Assembly (NCBI GenBank): GCA_017625465.1 | Contig: JAGAKS010000014.1 | Location: 1 to 54,110, forward strand | Direction of reading: 5' to 3' | Source: Clostridia bacterium | Lineage (GTDB): Bacteria > Bacillota > Clostridia > TANB77 > CAG-508 | Length of the DNA stretch: 54,110 nt | Shown: one piece after another, positions 16,652 to 27,000 of the stretch | Position numbering within the stretch: the stretch's first letter is position 1 | How the letters are laid out: each line of letters begins with the position of its first letter | The notes under the pieces: model-generated | Told to the model about the DNA's origin: nothing | Seen by the model: the letters and a program-made list of their open reading frames with translations, nothing else | Database searches by the model: none | Made by a program: the position numbers and the translations under genes

Positions 16652-18274
16652 CTAATTATAACCTCTAACCTCTTTAAATGCTTTTAACAAATCTGACTTT
16701 CCATCAAAAACCTTAGCATTTGTAAGATTAGCTATCTCTTCAAGTTCATCTTCATAAGCATTTCCAAACATAATTGAATATATTGGAATATCCTTGTCCA
16801 TATAATTATATTTTCTTGCCAAATTTGTATAGCTACCTGCATTTGACATACCATCTGTCATTAAAATTACAGATACATTGTAATTTTCTAAATTTTCACT
16901 ATTTAATATTTCCAATGCCCTAATTGACGTATCATAAATATTAGTAGAACCTGTTGGTTGTAAAGTTAAAATGTTGTTAATAAGACTTTGGGTTTCTACA
17001 CCATTATCTGTATGCCATTCTCCTAAAATTTTTCCACTAAATGGAATTACTGTTATTTTATCTTTTGAAGCAAATTGTAATAAATTTGCTGATGCTTTTT
17101 GTTCATCTAAAATATATGTCATAGCATTTGTTAAATCTTTATAACCCTCACCACTCATACTACCTGAATAATCTAAACAAAATACTGTATGAATTGGTTT
17201 TCTAAGTTCTGTTTGATACATAGCTAATGCCTTTTTTATTATATCTGTACCTGGCATTTTTAATGGTACTATATATTTAGTTGTATCAATTCCCCATTCT
17301 GGATTAAACACAGTTTTATCTGCATTTGCATTTGTACCACCATACCATGTTCTTCTACCATTTTGTGAAAGTAATTTTTGTCCTTCGTCACTTAATATAT
17401 ATTCTTGAAATTCTGTAAAGAATTGTTTCTTATTTTCATCTTTATGGTCTATATATGCAAGTGGTGAATCTGAAATTGAAACACCATCAACCGGATAAAG
17501 AATATATAATGGTTCTTTGCCAGCTGCTTCTAATTGCTTATTTATATTTATTATAGAAAATTCATAAGTAACAACCGCTTCATAATCTCCATTTATAAAT
17601 AATTCCTCTAAAAAATCTTCACTACCAGAAGAACGTTCTAAACCTGAGAATAGAGAAATTAATTCAGTCTTTAATTGTTCATCTTGTAAATGTTCTTCTC
17701 TTAAAACCTCTGGACTACCAGCTAAAGTAGTAAGCAAACCTAAATATGCTGTAGCTCCTGTATTTGTTTGTGTTGGATTTGACATACTAAATTTTAAATC
17801 TCCAGATTTTATTGCATTTACAATATCTGCTGTATATATTTCTCTATCAGTAAACCCTAACTCTTCTGCTTTTTTCTTTTTTATTCCAAAAACTACAGGA
17901 TTAATACTTGTAGATTTTGAATTGCTAGTAGAAACATTTTCAAGCATATATACCCACATTGAGTTTGATGCCCAAACCGCATCATATTCTTCTCCACTGT
18001 TAAGCTTTTCCATAATGTCTAAAGTACCAGCATAATCTATCTCTAATGTTATATCTTTTTGATTAGCATATTCTTTTAAATATTTATCTAAATCTTGATT
18101 TTCTGAACTAGATATTATTTTAAAACTAGTAGCCTTAGGAATTTCATTTACATTATTTTTTACATTTGTTTTTCCGCCATCATTAAATTCAACAACAAAT
18201 AATATTACTATTATAAATATCAAAAAATATGTGAATTTAGCTGCGCCTCTTACGTTTGGTCTATTTGTATCCAA
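16652..18274 (-). CDS. Membrane-anchored solute-binding plus von Willebrand A protein
   Basis: A protein of about 540 aa. A membrane helix near residues 15-33 is followed by a periplasmic-binding-like region (about 45-330, with NPTQTNTGATAYLGLLTTL) and a C-terminal von Willebrand A domain (about 360-535) with the MIDAS motif DYSGSMSG and the later TGSTN and MTDGMSNAG elements. Both domains should lie outside the cell. GGAGG lies inside the first codons after an ATG at 18286, 5 bases before a TTG, and no SD site precedes that ATG. I therefore start at TTG 18274, although the ATG adds only four residues. It heads the xpaC-SBP-telA operon. Confidence 0.75.
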   Translation of the reverse strand: MDTNRPNVRGAAKFTYFLIFIIVILFVVEFNDGGKTNVKNNVNEIPKATSFKIISSSENQDLDKYLKEYANQKDITLEIDYAGTLDIMEKLNSGEEYDAVWASNSMWVYMLENVSTSNSKSTSINPVVFGIKKKKAEELGFTDREIYTADIVNAIKSGDLKFSMSNPTQTNTGATAYLGLLTTLAGSPEVLREEHLQDEQLKTELISLFSGLERSSGSEDFLEELFINGDYEAVVTYEFSIININKQLEAAGKEPLYILYPVDGVSISDSPLAYIDHKDENKKQFFTEFQEYILSDEGQKLLSQNGRRTWYGGTNANADKTVFNPEWGIDTTKYIVPLKMPGTDIIKKALAMYQTELRKPIHTVFCLDYSGSMSGEGYKDLTNAMTYILDEQKASANLLQFASKDKITVIPFSGKILGEWHTDNGVETQSLINNILTLQPTGSTNIYDTSIRALEILNSENLENYNVSVILMTDGMSNAGSYTNLARKYNYMDKDIPIYSIMFGNAYEDELEEIANLTNAKVFDGKSDLLKAFKEVRGYN

Positions 18275-18286
18275 GATTTCCTCCAT

Positions 18287-18330
18287 AAAAATAAAATAGA
18301 ATAATTACACATTTATTCTATTTTATTTTT
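18287..18330 (-). promoter_or_regulatory. 18-bp perfect dyad over the -10 and start region of the VWA operon
   Basis: AAAAATAAAATAGAATAA at 18287-18304 is the exact reverse complement of 18313-18330, with an 8-base centre. The promoter -10 lies inside the right arm and the predicted start falls in the centre. The transcript would not contain both arms, so the symmetry acts as DNA. A repressor operator is the simplest reading. Confidence 0.55.
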
Positions 18331-18343
18331 AACTTTTTGTAAA
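18315..18343 (-). promoter_or_regulatory. VWA operon promoter
   Basis: On the minus strand TTTACA (18343-18338), 17 bases, then TAGAAT (18320-18315). The predicted start is near 18308, giving a very short leader. Confidence 0.55.
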
Positions 18344-18419
18344 TACTTTTTAATATCTTTTATATATCTTTTTTATTAAAAACAAATAAAAATTTTTTAA
18401 AACTTTTTTCATTAAATGC

Positions 18420-18448
18420 TTGCAAAACATTTTTTATTCTTGTATAAT
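18420..18448 (+). promoter_or_regulatory. tRNA-Trp promoter
   Basis: TTGCAA at 18420-18425, 17 bases, then TATAAT at 18443-18448. The start is predicted about 10 bases before the tRNA. Confidence 0.7.
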
Positions 18449-18463
18449 AGAAAAGTAACTTAT

Positions 18464-18538
18464 AGGGGTATAGTGTTAATGGTAGCACATCGGTCTCCAA
18501 AACCGCCTGTGAGGGTTCGAGTCCTTCTACCCCTGCCA
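18464..18538 (+). tRNA. trnW: tRNA-Trp (CCA)
   Basis: The acceptor AGGGGTA (18464-18470) pairs with TACCCCT (18528-18534), followed by discriminator G and encoded CCA. The anticodon loop is CTCCAAA with anticodon CCA. The T-loop TTCGAGT and D-arm are regular. This tRNA reads UGG, so UGA is not read by it. That agrees with UGA serving as a stop in the genes here. Confidence 0.96.
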
Positions 18539-18580
18539 TTAAGTTCTTCTCTTAAGAACTTAAATATTCATTTCAACCAC

Positions 18581-18614
18581 GTAAAAAGGCATACAGTAAT
18601 GTATGTCTTTTTAC
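18581..18614 (+). terminator. Hairpin between tRNA-Trp and the M23 gene
   Basis: GTAAAAAGGCATACA at 18581-18595 pairs with TGTATGTCTTTTTAC at 18600-18614 with one G-U pair and a 4-nt loop, followed by TTTT. It ends 6 bases before the SD of the next gene, so it may terminate or attenuate. Confidence 0.6.
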
Positions 18615-18628
18615 TTTTGTGGAGGAAT

Positions 18629-19211
18629 ATGAAAAACAATTTTTTAAATTTATATTTTATAATTATAATTATCTTAATATTATTGGCTAATATCATTACT
18701 TTTTACTCAACTTCTTCTAATTTATCTTGCAATTTAGAAACTCCAAATTTTCATTTCTCAGAAAATTCTAACCTATCTTGGCCCCTTCCACGGATTTCAT
18801 AATATTACTTCTAACTTTGGAACTAGAATACACCCTATTTCAAAAAAAGTTTCTTCTCACCAAGGTATAGATATTTCTGCTTTGCCCGGAACTGATATTT
18901 ATTCTGCATCTTCTGGAATAGTTATTCTAGCAAAATTTAACGGAGCCAATGGTTATAGTATTCATATTATTAATGAAAATTTGGAATTTATATATGGTCA
19001 TGTTTCACCTAATTTTATAGTAAATGTTGGAGAAAAAGTCGAGCAAAATCAAATTATAGGACAAGTTGGTACTAAATATGTAGAAAAAATTCCAGAAAAC
19101 AATTACACAGATTATACTGGTAGATCTACCAATGGTTCTACTACTGGTCCTCACTTACATTTTGGCATAAAAAAAGACGGCATAGCCGTCAATCCTTTGG
19201 ATTTCTTGTGA
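18629..19211 (+). CDS. M23-family peptidase (LytM domain), joined by a +1 shift at CGG
   Basis: GGAGG precedes the ATG at 18629. An N-terminal membrane helix (about 9-27) leads to WPLP, where CGG at 18791-18793 is followed by a stop two codons later in the zero frame. Skipping the C gives Gly55 and WPLPGFHNITSNFGTRIHPI, the standard opening of M23 domains, in which WPxPG is strongly conserved. The zinc ligands follow: H and D in HQGIDIS, then HLHFG near the end. The product is 193 aa, a membrane-anchored peptidoglycan endopeptidase. The last residues abut the stop of the convergent zinc-ribbon gene with no gap. Confidence 0.9.
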
Positions 19212-19586
19212 TTACATATCATCTTCGAAATCTCCCCAATCTAATTCTATTGTGTTATTACAGTCTGGACATTGCATTTCTGTAAGTTCACTATCACATT
19301 CAATCATAAAATGTGCATTACAATAAGGACAAGTAATTGGTTCAAATTCTACATCATCTTCTTCAAAAAGTTCTTTTTCTAGTTTTTGTAAATGTTCTTC
19401 TAAATTATCGATTTTGTTTTCACAATGTCTTATTCTAGCTTCACATTTTTTCTCAATATTATCTAAATTATCTAAGTAGGCAACTGCTAATTCTGTAACT
19501 TGTTTTTTAGCAATTTCCAAATCTTTTTTATTAGAAATATTTTCCTCTAAGTTTTTTATAGTGTCATTAAACTTTTTGTTAAACAT
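19212..19586 (-). CDS. Coiled-coil protein with C-terminal zinc ribbon, unknown function
   Basis: A 124-aa acidic protein. Residues 1-80 are helical with heptads (NLEENISNKKDLEIAKKQV and later). Residues 85-115 carry two CxxC knuckles, CPYCNAHFMIEC and CPDC, forming a zinc ribbon. It resembles small clostridial proteins beside efp (the CD1247-like group), for which no function is established. It lies 15 bases downstream of efp in the same orientation and is probably cotranscribed. Its stop codon abuts that of the M23 gene. Confidence 0.7.
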   Translation of the reverse strand: MFNKKFNDTIKNLEENISNKKDLEIAKKQVTELAVAYLDNLDNIEKKCEARIRHCENKIDNLEEHLQKLEKELFEEDDVEFEPITCPYCNAHFMIECDSELTEMQCPDCNNTIELDWGDFEDDM

Positions 19587-19601
19587 TAAATAAATAACCT
19601 C

Positions 19602-20168
19602 CTAAAGTCTTTCCATGTACTCGCCAGTTCTTGTATCTATTCTAATTTTATCTCCTATTTCAACAAATAATGGTACAGATATTTCTAATCCGTTTTCTAA
19701 TGTTGCTGGTTTTCCAGAAGTTGTTGTTGTGTTTCCACTAAAACCTGGTTCTGTATATGTAACTTCTAATTCAACAAACATTGGTGGTTCTACGTTAAAT
19801 ACATTTCCTTTGAAAGAAAGAATTGTAACATCCATATTTTCTTTTATGTATTTTAATGCATCACCTATTTGCTCTTTGTTAAGTGGAATTTGTTCATAAG
19901 TTTCATTGTCCATGAAATAATATAATTCATCATCATTATATAAATATTGCATTTGTCTTTTTTCAATTTCAGCACCTTGTAATTTTTCTGAAGGATTGAA
20001 AGTTCTTTCAATTACAGAACCTGTAATTACATTTTTCATTTTAACTCTAACAAATGCTGCTCCTTTACCTGGTTTTACATGTTGGAACTCAACTACTTTA
20101 AATACGTTTCCATCTAATTCAAATGTTGTGTTATTTCTTAAATCTCCTGCCATATATACATCTGCCAT
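19602..20168 (-). CDS. efp: Translation elongation factor P
   Basis: EF-P relieves ribosome stalling at proline stretches. The 188-aa length and three OB-like domains are standard. The N-terminal KOW-like domain has [17 protein letters not shown] with the loop PGKGAA, and the C-terminus ends [20 protein letters not shown]. The lysine at the loop tip (near residue 34) is in the position modified in other bacteria. It lies downstream of the Xaa-Pro peptidase gene, a common pairing in Firmicutes. Confidence 0.97.
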   Translation of the reverse strand: MADVYMAGDLRNNTTFELDGNVFKVVEFQHVKPGKGAAFVRVKMKNVITGSVIERTFNPSEKLQGAEIEKRQMQYLYNDDELYYFMDNETYEQIPLNKEQIGDALKYIKENMDVTILSFKGNVFNVEPPMFVELEVTYTEPGFSGNTTTTSGKPATLENGLEISVPLFVEIGDKIRIDTRTGEYMERL

Positions 20169-20243
20169 AATAAATACCTCTTTTCTTTTATTTTTAACAT
20201 AACTTATATTATAATATCATATTTTTATATCAAAATCAACCTT

Positions 20244-21311
20244 TTAAATTAACTTTATTGTAGTAATAGTTTTTGCTGTTTTAGTTAACTTTATACATTC
20301 GTTTTTATCTATTAAACAAGTATCTTCAATTCTAATTCCAAATTTTCCTGGAAAATATACTCCTGGTTCAACAGTTACTACTGAATTTTTCTTTAATATA
20401 TTATCTACTTTAGAATTTAAAAATGGTACTTCATGTATCTCTAATCCTACTCCATGACCAAAGCTGTGCATAACTTCAAAATTTTCTAAGTTGTAATCTG
20501 TTTCCCTATTTCTTATAATTGTTTTTATATTTGTGCCTTCTTTAAAATTTTCAATTATTTTTTCTTGTTCTTCTAAAACAAACTCATAAACTTTTTTCTG
20601 TTCCTCTGGTATAGTACCTACAAATACTGTTCTAGAGCAATCCGCATGATATCCTTGATATTTTGCACCAAAATCAAAAAGTATAATATCATTTTCTTGT
20701 ATTTTCCTATTTGTTGGTACAGCATGTGGCATTGATGAATTTTCACCACTAGCAACAATAGTTTCAAAAGCTATTCCATCAGCCCCATTAGAAAGCATAT
20801 AATTTTCAAGTTCGTAAGCAATTTGTTTTTCTGTCATTCCTTTTTTAATATGTTTGATTATATACTCAAAGGCTTGATCTGTAATTTCACATGCCTTTTT
20901 TATTTTCTCTATTTCATAATTTTCTTTAACAATTCTTTGACTCTCAACTAAGCCTTCTGTTTCAACTAAATTTATATGAAACATTTCTAAATATTTTTTG
21001 TAGTTTGCATAAGTAACATAGTTTTCTTCAAAACCAATATCTCCCAAGTTTTCAAAAAAAGCCTCATAATCATACTTTGATATATTCTTTTTATCATACG
21101 CAAATATCTCACTATCAATAGTAAGAGAATTATTTACGCTTTCAATGTATCTACTATCAGTAATAAAAACATTTTCTTTTGGAGCAATTAATAAAATTCC
21201 TTCTGCATCTAAATCTGTAAGATATTTTACACTTATCGGATTAGATACAATCATTCCGTTTAGTCCTAAACCTTTTAATTTGTCCCTTAATTGCTTAATT
21301 TCAGGTTTCAT
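20244..21311 (-). CDS. Xaa-Pro aminopeptidase-like M24 peptidase
   Basis: A 355-aa creatinase/aminopeptidase P-type enzyme that removes N-terminal residues preceding proline. The N-terminal creatinase-like domain spans about 1-125. The catalytic pita-bread domain has the five metal ligands in order: D in ILFDFGAKYQ, D in YHADCSRTVF, H in SFGHGVGLEIHE, E in VVTVEPGVYF and E in IRIEDTCLI. It sits between the prepilin peptidase gene and efp in one orientation. Confidence 0.92.
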   Translation of the reverse strand: MKPEIKQLRDKLKGLGLNGMIVSNPISVKYLTDLDAEGILLIAPKENVFITDSRYIESVNNSLTIDSEIFAYDKKNISKYDYEAFFENLGDIGFEENYVTYANYKKYLEMFHINLVETEGLVESQRIVKENYEIEKIKKACEITDQAFEYIIKHIKKGMTEKQIAYELENYMLSNGADGIAFETIVASGENSSMPHAVPTNRKIQENDIILFDFGAKYQGYHADCSRTVFVGTIPEEQKKVYEFVLEEQEKIIENFKEGTNIKTIIRNRETDYNLENFEVMHSFGHGVGLEIHEVPFLNSKVDNILKKNSVVTVEPGVYFPGKFGIRIEDTCLIDKNECIKLTKTAKTITTIKLI

Positions 21312-21327
21312 ATAATTTCCCCCTATA

Positions 21328-22107
21328 TTACTTCGATATATTTAATATTGCATCACTAATACCTGTACATAGACCTATAAATAAAGTAAATATTGTGTTT
21401 GATGGTATGAACATACATATAATTGCAGATAACACAAGGAATGGTCCAAAAGGAATATATTCATCTTCTGATTTTAAAATTATACCTCTAATAATTAAAA
21501 TTATAATTGAAATTATTGAAGCTATAAAAAAGGCAAGTAATGAAATTTCTGCTGTTGTACTCATACCAAAGTATAATCCTACTGCAGCCATAAATTTAAC
21601 ATCACCAAGTCCCATTGCTTCTTTTCCAGCAATTAAGCCTCCAAGTAGTGTTATTATTCCAAAAATTGTAACGCCTGTTACCATTCCAAGTAACATATCT
21701 TTTGCAATATTTAAATTATTAATACCATAGACAAAAGTTAAAATAAGTCCAACTTCAAACATAACCATATTTAATCTATTTGGTAATATTCTATGCTTAA
21801 AATCAACAACAAATGATGAAACAAGCATTGGTGTTAAAATTAAATATTTAATTAAATCTAAATTTTTTATAAAATTTTCATTTATGCCAAATTTATATAA
21901 AAGAAAAATATATATAATTGATATACAAAACATCATTATATAGCTTCCTTTTATATTTCCAGCTTTACTCTCACTAAAATATTCTTTACTAAATATTTTT
22001 TTATCTTCTGGGAATCTTAAATTGCACCATGCCATTAATCTTCCAACAATGCAACCTATGGCTGCAATTCCAAAATATACCATTATGTGAATATTATTAA
22101 AATACAT
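21328..22107 (-). CDS. Prepilin peptidase (A24 family)
   Basis: A 259-aa polytopic membrane protein with about eight helices. The two catalytic aspartates of A24 aspartyl peptidases are in DFKHRILPNRLN (near 119) and GLGDVKFMAAVG (near 183). The N-terminal methyltransferase zinc region typical of PilD is absent: only one cysteine of the usual CxxC pairs is seen. It probably cleaves pseudopilins. One pilin-like gene lies about 1.4 kb upstream (23460-24014), but no assembly ATPase is in the window. Confidence 0.85.
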   Translation of the reverse strand: MYFNNIHIMVYFGIAAIGCIVGRLMAWCNLRFPEDKKIFSKEYFSESKAGNIKGSYIMMFCISIIYIFLLYKFGINENFIKNLDLIKYLILTPMLVSSFVVDFKHRILPNRLNMVMFEVGLILTFVYGINNLNIAKDMLLGMVTGVTIFGIITLLGGLIAGKEAMGLGDVKFMAAVGLYFGMSTTAEISLLAFFIASIISIIILIIRGIILKSEDEYIPFGPFLVLSAIICMFIPSNTIFTLFIGLCTGISDAILNISK

Positions 22108-22123
22108 TTTTACCTCTATTTTT

Positions 22124-22627
22124 TCATTTGTTTTTTAAATATTTTTTGATAATTTTTTCTTCAATTGGTCTTTTCCATTTGGTAATTAACAAATCTTTCT
22201 CGCTTACTGGCTCTACTAAAATTGGAAATAATTTGCATCTGTTTGCACCGATAACATCTGTAAAGATTTGATCTCCAACTGCTGCAATATTTTCAGGTGG
22301 CAAATCTAATTTTTCTATTGCTTGTTTAAAACCTCTTTTAAGTGGTTTGGTTCCAAAATAAATATATTCAATTCCAAGTACTTTTGCTACTTTACTTACC
22401 TTGTCTACTTTATTGCTATTTGAAAGTATTATAGTTTTTATACCAGAATTACAGATATTTTTATGCCATTCTTCTAAGCCTTCTACAAAATTTTTATCAA
22501 TATCTATTAAAGTATTGTCAACATCTAAGATTAACGCTTTGATATTATTTTCTTTCAAAAAGTTAACATCAATATCAGTAATTCGTTTGCAATAATATTT
22601 TGGATATAAAATCATTTTTTCCTCCAC
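22124..22627 (-). CDS. yqeG: YqeG-family HAD phosphatase
   Basis: A 167-aa class IIIA HAD hydrolase. Motif I is ILDVDNTLID (nucleophile near residue 37), motif II is TIILSNSN, and the lysine and acidic motifs are KPLKRGFKQAI and GDQIFTDVIGANR. YqeG is related to mitochondrial PTPMT-like and phosphatidylglycerophosphate phosphatase families, but the substrate in Firmicutes is not settled. GGAGG precedes the ATG. It is read with the prepilin peptidase and Xaa-Pro peptidase genes. Confidence 0.85.
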   Translation of the reverse strand: MEEKMILYPKYYCKRITDIDVNFLKENNIKALILDVDNTLIDIDKNFVEGLEEWHKNICNSGIKTIILSNSNKVDKVSKVAKVLGIEYIYFGTKPLKRGFKQAIEKLDLPPENIAAVGDQIFTDVIGANRCKLFPILVEPVSEKDLLITKWKRPIEEKIIKKYLKNK

Positions 22628-22680
22628 CTTTTCTACACTATATTATCAAATTATCCAAGGTTTTGTCAATGAAAACTATA

Positions 22681-23350
22681 CTATTTGCAAAATATATGCT
22701 TACCGATTGTTATAACTTGTGGTCTACTCCATATCCACTTTGAAGTTGCTGTAGCAGGATTAAAATAATATATACATCCGTGATGTAGGATCCCATCCAT
22801 TTATAGCATCTTGAGCTGCTTTTTTTGCAGTTGAATCTGGTGTTAAATTGATTTGACCATCACTTACCGCAGTATATGCCCCATTTTGATAAATTACACC
22901 TGCGATTGTATTAGGAAAAGATGAATGTGCAACTCTATTTAAAACTGTCGCTGCTACTGCTACTTGACCTTTGTAACTTTCTCCTCTGGCCTCTCCATAT
23001 ACCAATTTACTAAGCAAATTCAAATCACTTTTATTGGATGTTGTGCTAGAACCAGAAGATGATGAGCCAGTATTTATTCCTAATGCTGCAAGTGTTTTAC
23101 TACCAGCAATTCCATCAACTGCAAGTCCATTTTTTTGCTGGAATTTCTTTACTGCAGCTACTGTCTTTGAGCCATAAATTCCATCAACACTTCCAGTGTA
23201 ATATCCCCAAGCTTTAAGTTTAGTTTGAATTTGTTTTACTTCTTCACCAGTTGAGCCAAATTTAGATAAAGCATAAGTATTAAAATAAATTGTACTAAAA
23301 CATAAAATTAAAATAATAGCCAAACAAAATAAAATAAAAATTTTCTTCAT
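22681..23350 (-). CDS. sleB: Spore cortex-lytic enzyme SleB, joined by a +1 shift at CGG
   Basis: SleB is a lytic transglycosylase that degrades spore cortex during germination. A signal peptide (1-28) leads to a peptidoglycan-binding domain (about 33-95, GSTGEEVKQIQTKLKAWGYY) and the catalytic Hydrolase_2 domain (about 113-222, LVYGEARGESYKGQVAVAA with the catalytic Glu). The zero frame ends six codons after CGG at 22780-22778. Skipping the C gives Gly191 and DPTSGCIYYFNPATATSKWI, then WSRPQVITIGKHIFCK, which is the family C-terminus. The full 222 aa is normal. Conventionally read, the enzyme would lose its last 30 conserved residues. Confidence 0.93.
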
Positions 23351-23404
23351 AAACTAAAAATCTCCTTTTTAGTTATTTTTTTCAAAAAAATTTATTTTAT
23401 ACAA

Positions 23405-23438
23405 AAAGATGCCAAGACTAAAAGTCTTTAGCATCTTT
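23405..23438 (-). terminator. Terminator upstream of sleB
   Basis: AAAGATGC/GCATCTTT (23405-23412 with 23431-23438) encloses AAGACT/AGTCTT. On the minus strand it ends in TTTTT just after the stop of the pilin-like gene, so sleB is transcribed separately. Confidence 0.75.
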
Positions 23439-23459
23439 CATATTAGGAAAAATTATGTT

Positions 23460-24014
23460 TTACATAGATTGTTCTATTGATAAAGTACCCACTTCATCAA
23501 TTTCTTTATTTGCATTCTTATAGTATAAATTATACTTATCATTTTCTTTTTTTATAAAGAAGTAATCACTACTATTTTCTGCATTTTCGCCTACACCATA
23601 AGTAGTAATATCTCTTTTAAAATTTTTTATATTGACATAATAGCAATTTTCTTCAGAAGCCAAATCTTCTATATAAGCAGTTTCTGTTGGTGCTTCTTCT
23701 AAGTTTATGTTTCCTTTATCATCACAAGTATAGCCTTTTAAATATGCTATTACTTTGTCACCATTATAAAATTGTTCTATTTTGTTTTCTCCACCAACAG
23801 TTGCCTTTTTATATACTTCTAAATATTTTTGTGTTATTATAAAATTTATTTCTTCTAAGACTTCGCTTTTATTGTATTTTTCCTCATCTGTAGTAACTTT
23901 AGTAATAATTCCATCTCTACTAACAGCCCAATTATATGCTATAAAGCCTATTATAGCTAATATAACAATAATAATAAGTAATTTTACAAAAGCTTTTCCT
24001 TCGTTATTCCTCAT
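23460..24014 (-). CDS. Single-pass, type IV pilin-like exported protein, unknown function
   Basis: A 184-aa protein starting with a short charged head ending in glycine (RNNEGKAFVK), then a long hydrophobic helix, LLIIIVILAIIGFIAYNW. This is close to a type IV prepilin start, where cleavage follows glycine, but it lacks the usual FTLIE and the position-5 glutamate. The extracellular part (about 35-184) is acidic and carries no domain I recognise. A prepilin peptidase gene lies 1.4 kb downstream, which supports a pseudopilin-like reading. A plain signal-anchored protein is the alternative. Confidence 0.55.
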   Translation of the reverse strand: MRNNEGKAFVKLLIIIVILAIIGFIAYNWAVSRDGIITKVTTDEEKYNKSEVLEEINFIITQKYLEVYKKATVGGENKIEQFYNGDKVIAYLKGYTCDDKGNINLEEAPTETAYIEDLASEENCYYVNIKNFKRDITTYGVGENAENSSDYFFIKKENDKYNLYYKNANKEIDEVGTLSIEQSM

Positions 24015-24077
24015 TCTTATCTCCTAAATATATACATACATTGTATATATTTTTAACCATTTTGTCAATTACTATTT

Positions 24078-27000
24078 TCACAAAAGTTCTACCTTTGTAT
24101 CTCCTGCTAATTCTTTAAAGATATTCAAAATTTTATTGTCCATTAAAATTGCACCACATGGTTTTACTTCTTCGCCTTCTCTTACTGCTATTTTTACATT
24201 TGCCTTATCGCCCGAAAAGAATTTAATAATTCCACGAAGTTTATTTTTTTTGTCTTCGTCAAATTCTGTAATGTTTACAATTACTGTTTGTATAGTTTTA
24301 ATTTTTTCATTATTTGTAACTTCATCATTTTCATCAAATTCACTTATTTTTGAAGCCACAATTTTAATCGGTTCATCTTCTCTAATACTAATTCTACCTT
24401 CTATTAATACTACATTATCTTCTAAAAGCAAGCTTGAACTTCTTGAATAAACGCTATCAAAAACAATAATTTCAATTTGTCCGTGTAAGTCTTCAACAGT
24501 TACAAATGCCATAATCGTGTTGTTTTTAGTAAATTTCTTTTTTATCTTACTTATAATTCCAGCATATTTTACTGTTTGTCCATCTTTATATTTCTTACTA
24601 TAACCTGATTCTGCAATTTCATCATTTATTTCTAAAATATTTAAAGAATTGATAGTAGATTGCTTTTCAATATACGTTTTATATTTATCTAAAGGATGAC
24701 CAGATATATATAAACCAAGCATATCTTTTTCTAAGCTTAATAAATCTTTTTCTTCCATTTCTGGCATCTCTGTAAACGAATATTTTGCACTTTCTGAAAG
24801 TTTTTCTGATTCTGACATAATATCAAACATTGAAACTTGATTTTCCATTGAATTTCTAGCTGATTGATTTATACTATCTATTATATTTTCAAAAGATGCA
24901 AGCAAAGTTGCTCTATTTTTACCTAAATTATCAAAAGCCCCTGCTTTTATCAAACTTTCAATACATTTTTTATTTACAGTTTCATTTTTCATTCTTTCAC
25001 AGAAAGAAGTAAAATTTTCAAACTTTCCATTTTTATTTCTTTCTTTAACAATGTTATCTATAACACCTATACCAACATTTTTAATTGTTCCAAGTCCAAA
25101 TCTAATTTTGTTATCTGAAACAGTAAACTTTGTGTCACTTTCATTTATATCTGGTTTTAAAATTTCTATATTTAAGTTTTTACATTCATCAATATATATT
25201 GGAATTTTATCTAAATTACCTAAGAAACTATTTAAAGTAGCAGCCATAAATTCTTCTTTATAATATCTTTTTAAATAAGCTGTTCTATATGATACTACTG
25301 CATAAGCAGCTGCATGAGATTTATTAAAAGCATATTTTGCAAATTCAGCCATTTCATCAAAAATTTTATTAGCCGAAACTTCATCAATACCATTTCTTAC
25401 GCAACCTGGCACTATAACATTACCATTTTCATCAATTTGTCCATGAATGAAAACTTCACGTTCTTTCGCCATAACATCAAGTTTTTTCTTACCCATAGCA
25501 CGACGAACTAAATCAGCTCTTCCCAAAGAATAACCAGCTAAATCTCTAACTATTTGCATAACTTGCTCTTGATATACCATACAACCATAAGTTACATTTA
25601 AAATTGGTTCTAGGGCTGGGTGAGTATATTCATTATGTCCCGGACATAGTTTTCCTTTTATATATCTTGGAATTTGATCCATTGGCCCTGGTCTATATAA
25701 AGAAACACCAGCAATTAAATCTTCTAAGCAATCAGGTTTTAATTCTTTCATAAATGCTGTCATACCAGCACTTTCAAATTGGAATATTCCAAAAGTTCTT
25801 CCTTCTTGCCAAAGTTTATATACTTCTGAATCATTCATTTCAGAATCAAATTCAACATCTATTCCTCTGTTTTTCTTAACTAGTTTTTTACAATCTTCTA
25901 TAACAGTTAAAGTTCTAAGTCCTAAAAAATCCATTTTTAATAGACCTAGTTGCTCAAGCAAAGTCATAGTATATTCTGCTACAACGTTTCCATCATTTAC
26001 ATATAATGGTACGTATGTATCTACTGGATTTTTAGTAATAACTACACCACAAGCATGTGTTGATGCATTTCTTGGCATACCTTCTAAACCTTTTGCTATT
26101 TCAATAATTCTTCTAGTTGCTTCGTCTGAACTATATAGTTCTTTTAATTCTCTATTTTGTTCTAATGCTTTTTCTAAAGTAATATGATTTTCAAAAGGAA
26201 TCATCTTGGCTATTTTATCAACTTCATTATATGGAATATCTAACACACGACCAACATCTCTTATAACACTTCTAGCTGACATTGTACCAAAAGTTATTAT
26301 CTGAGAAACATGGTCTGCTCCATACTTTCTAGCCACATAATCTATAACTTCTCCTCTTCTTTCATAGCAAAAATCTACGTCAAAATCGGGCATACTAATT
26401 CTTTCAGGATTTAAAAATCTTTCAAAAAGCAATTGGTATTTTATTGGGTCTATATCTGTTATACCTATTGCATAAGCTAAAATTGAACCTGCGCCAGAAC
26501 CACGGCCTGGACCTACTGGAATACCAACAGATTTTGCATAATGAATAAAATCCCATACAATAAGATAATAATCAACATATCCCATTTTTTCTATTATACT
26601 AATTTCATATTCTGCTCTATCTAAAACTTCTTGGCTAGGATTTTCTCCATATCTGGCTTTTATACCATCATCACACAATTTCTTAAAATATTCACTATGT
26701 GTTTTAAATTCGAGTGGTACATCATAATTTGGTAATTTAGTAACACCAAATTCAAATTCAAAGTTACATTTATCTGCTATTTTTACAGTATTTTCTATTG
26801 CTTCTGGAATATTGGAAAAATAATCTGCCATTTCTTCTGGAGTTTTAACATAAAACTCATCAGTTTCAAAGCGCATTCTATCTTCGTCAGTCATTTTTTT
26901 GCCAGTTTGAATACAAAGTAGAATTTCATGATTATAACTATCTTCTTGTTTTAAATAATGTGCATCATTTGTTGCAACAAGTGGAATATCTAATTCTCTA

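Noticed and set aside
18287..18330. 18-bp inverted repeat as a transcription terminator
   Set aside because: No gene ends there on either strand, and the predicted start of the VWA operon lies in its centre.
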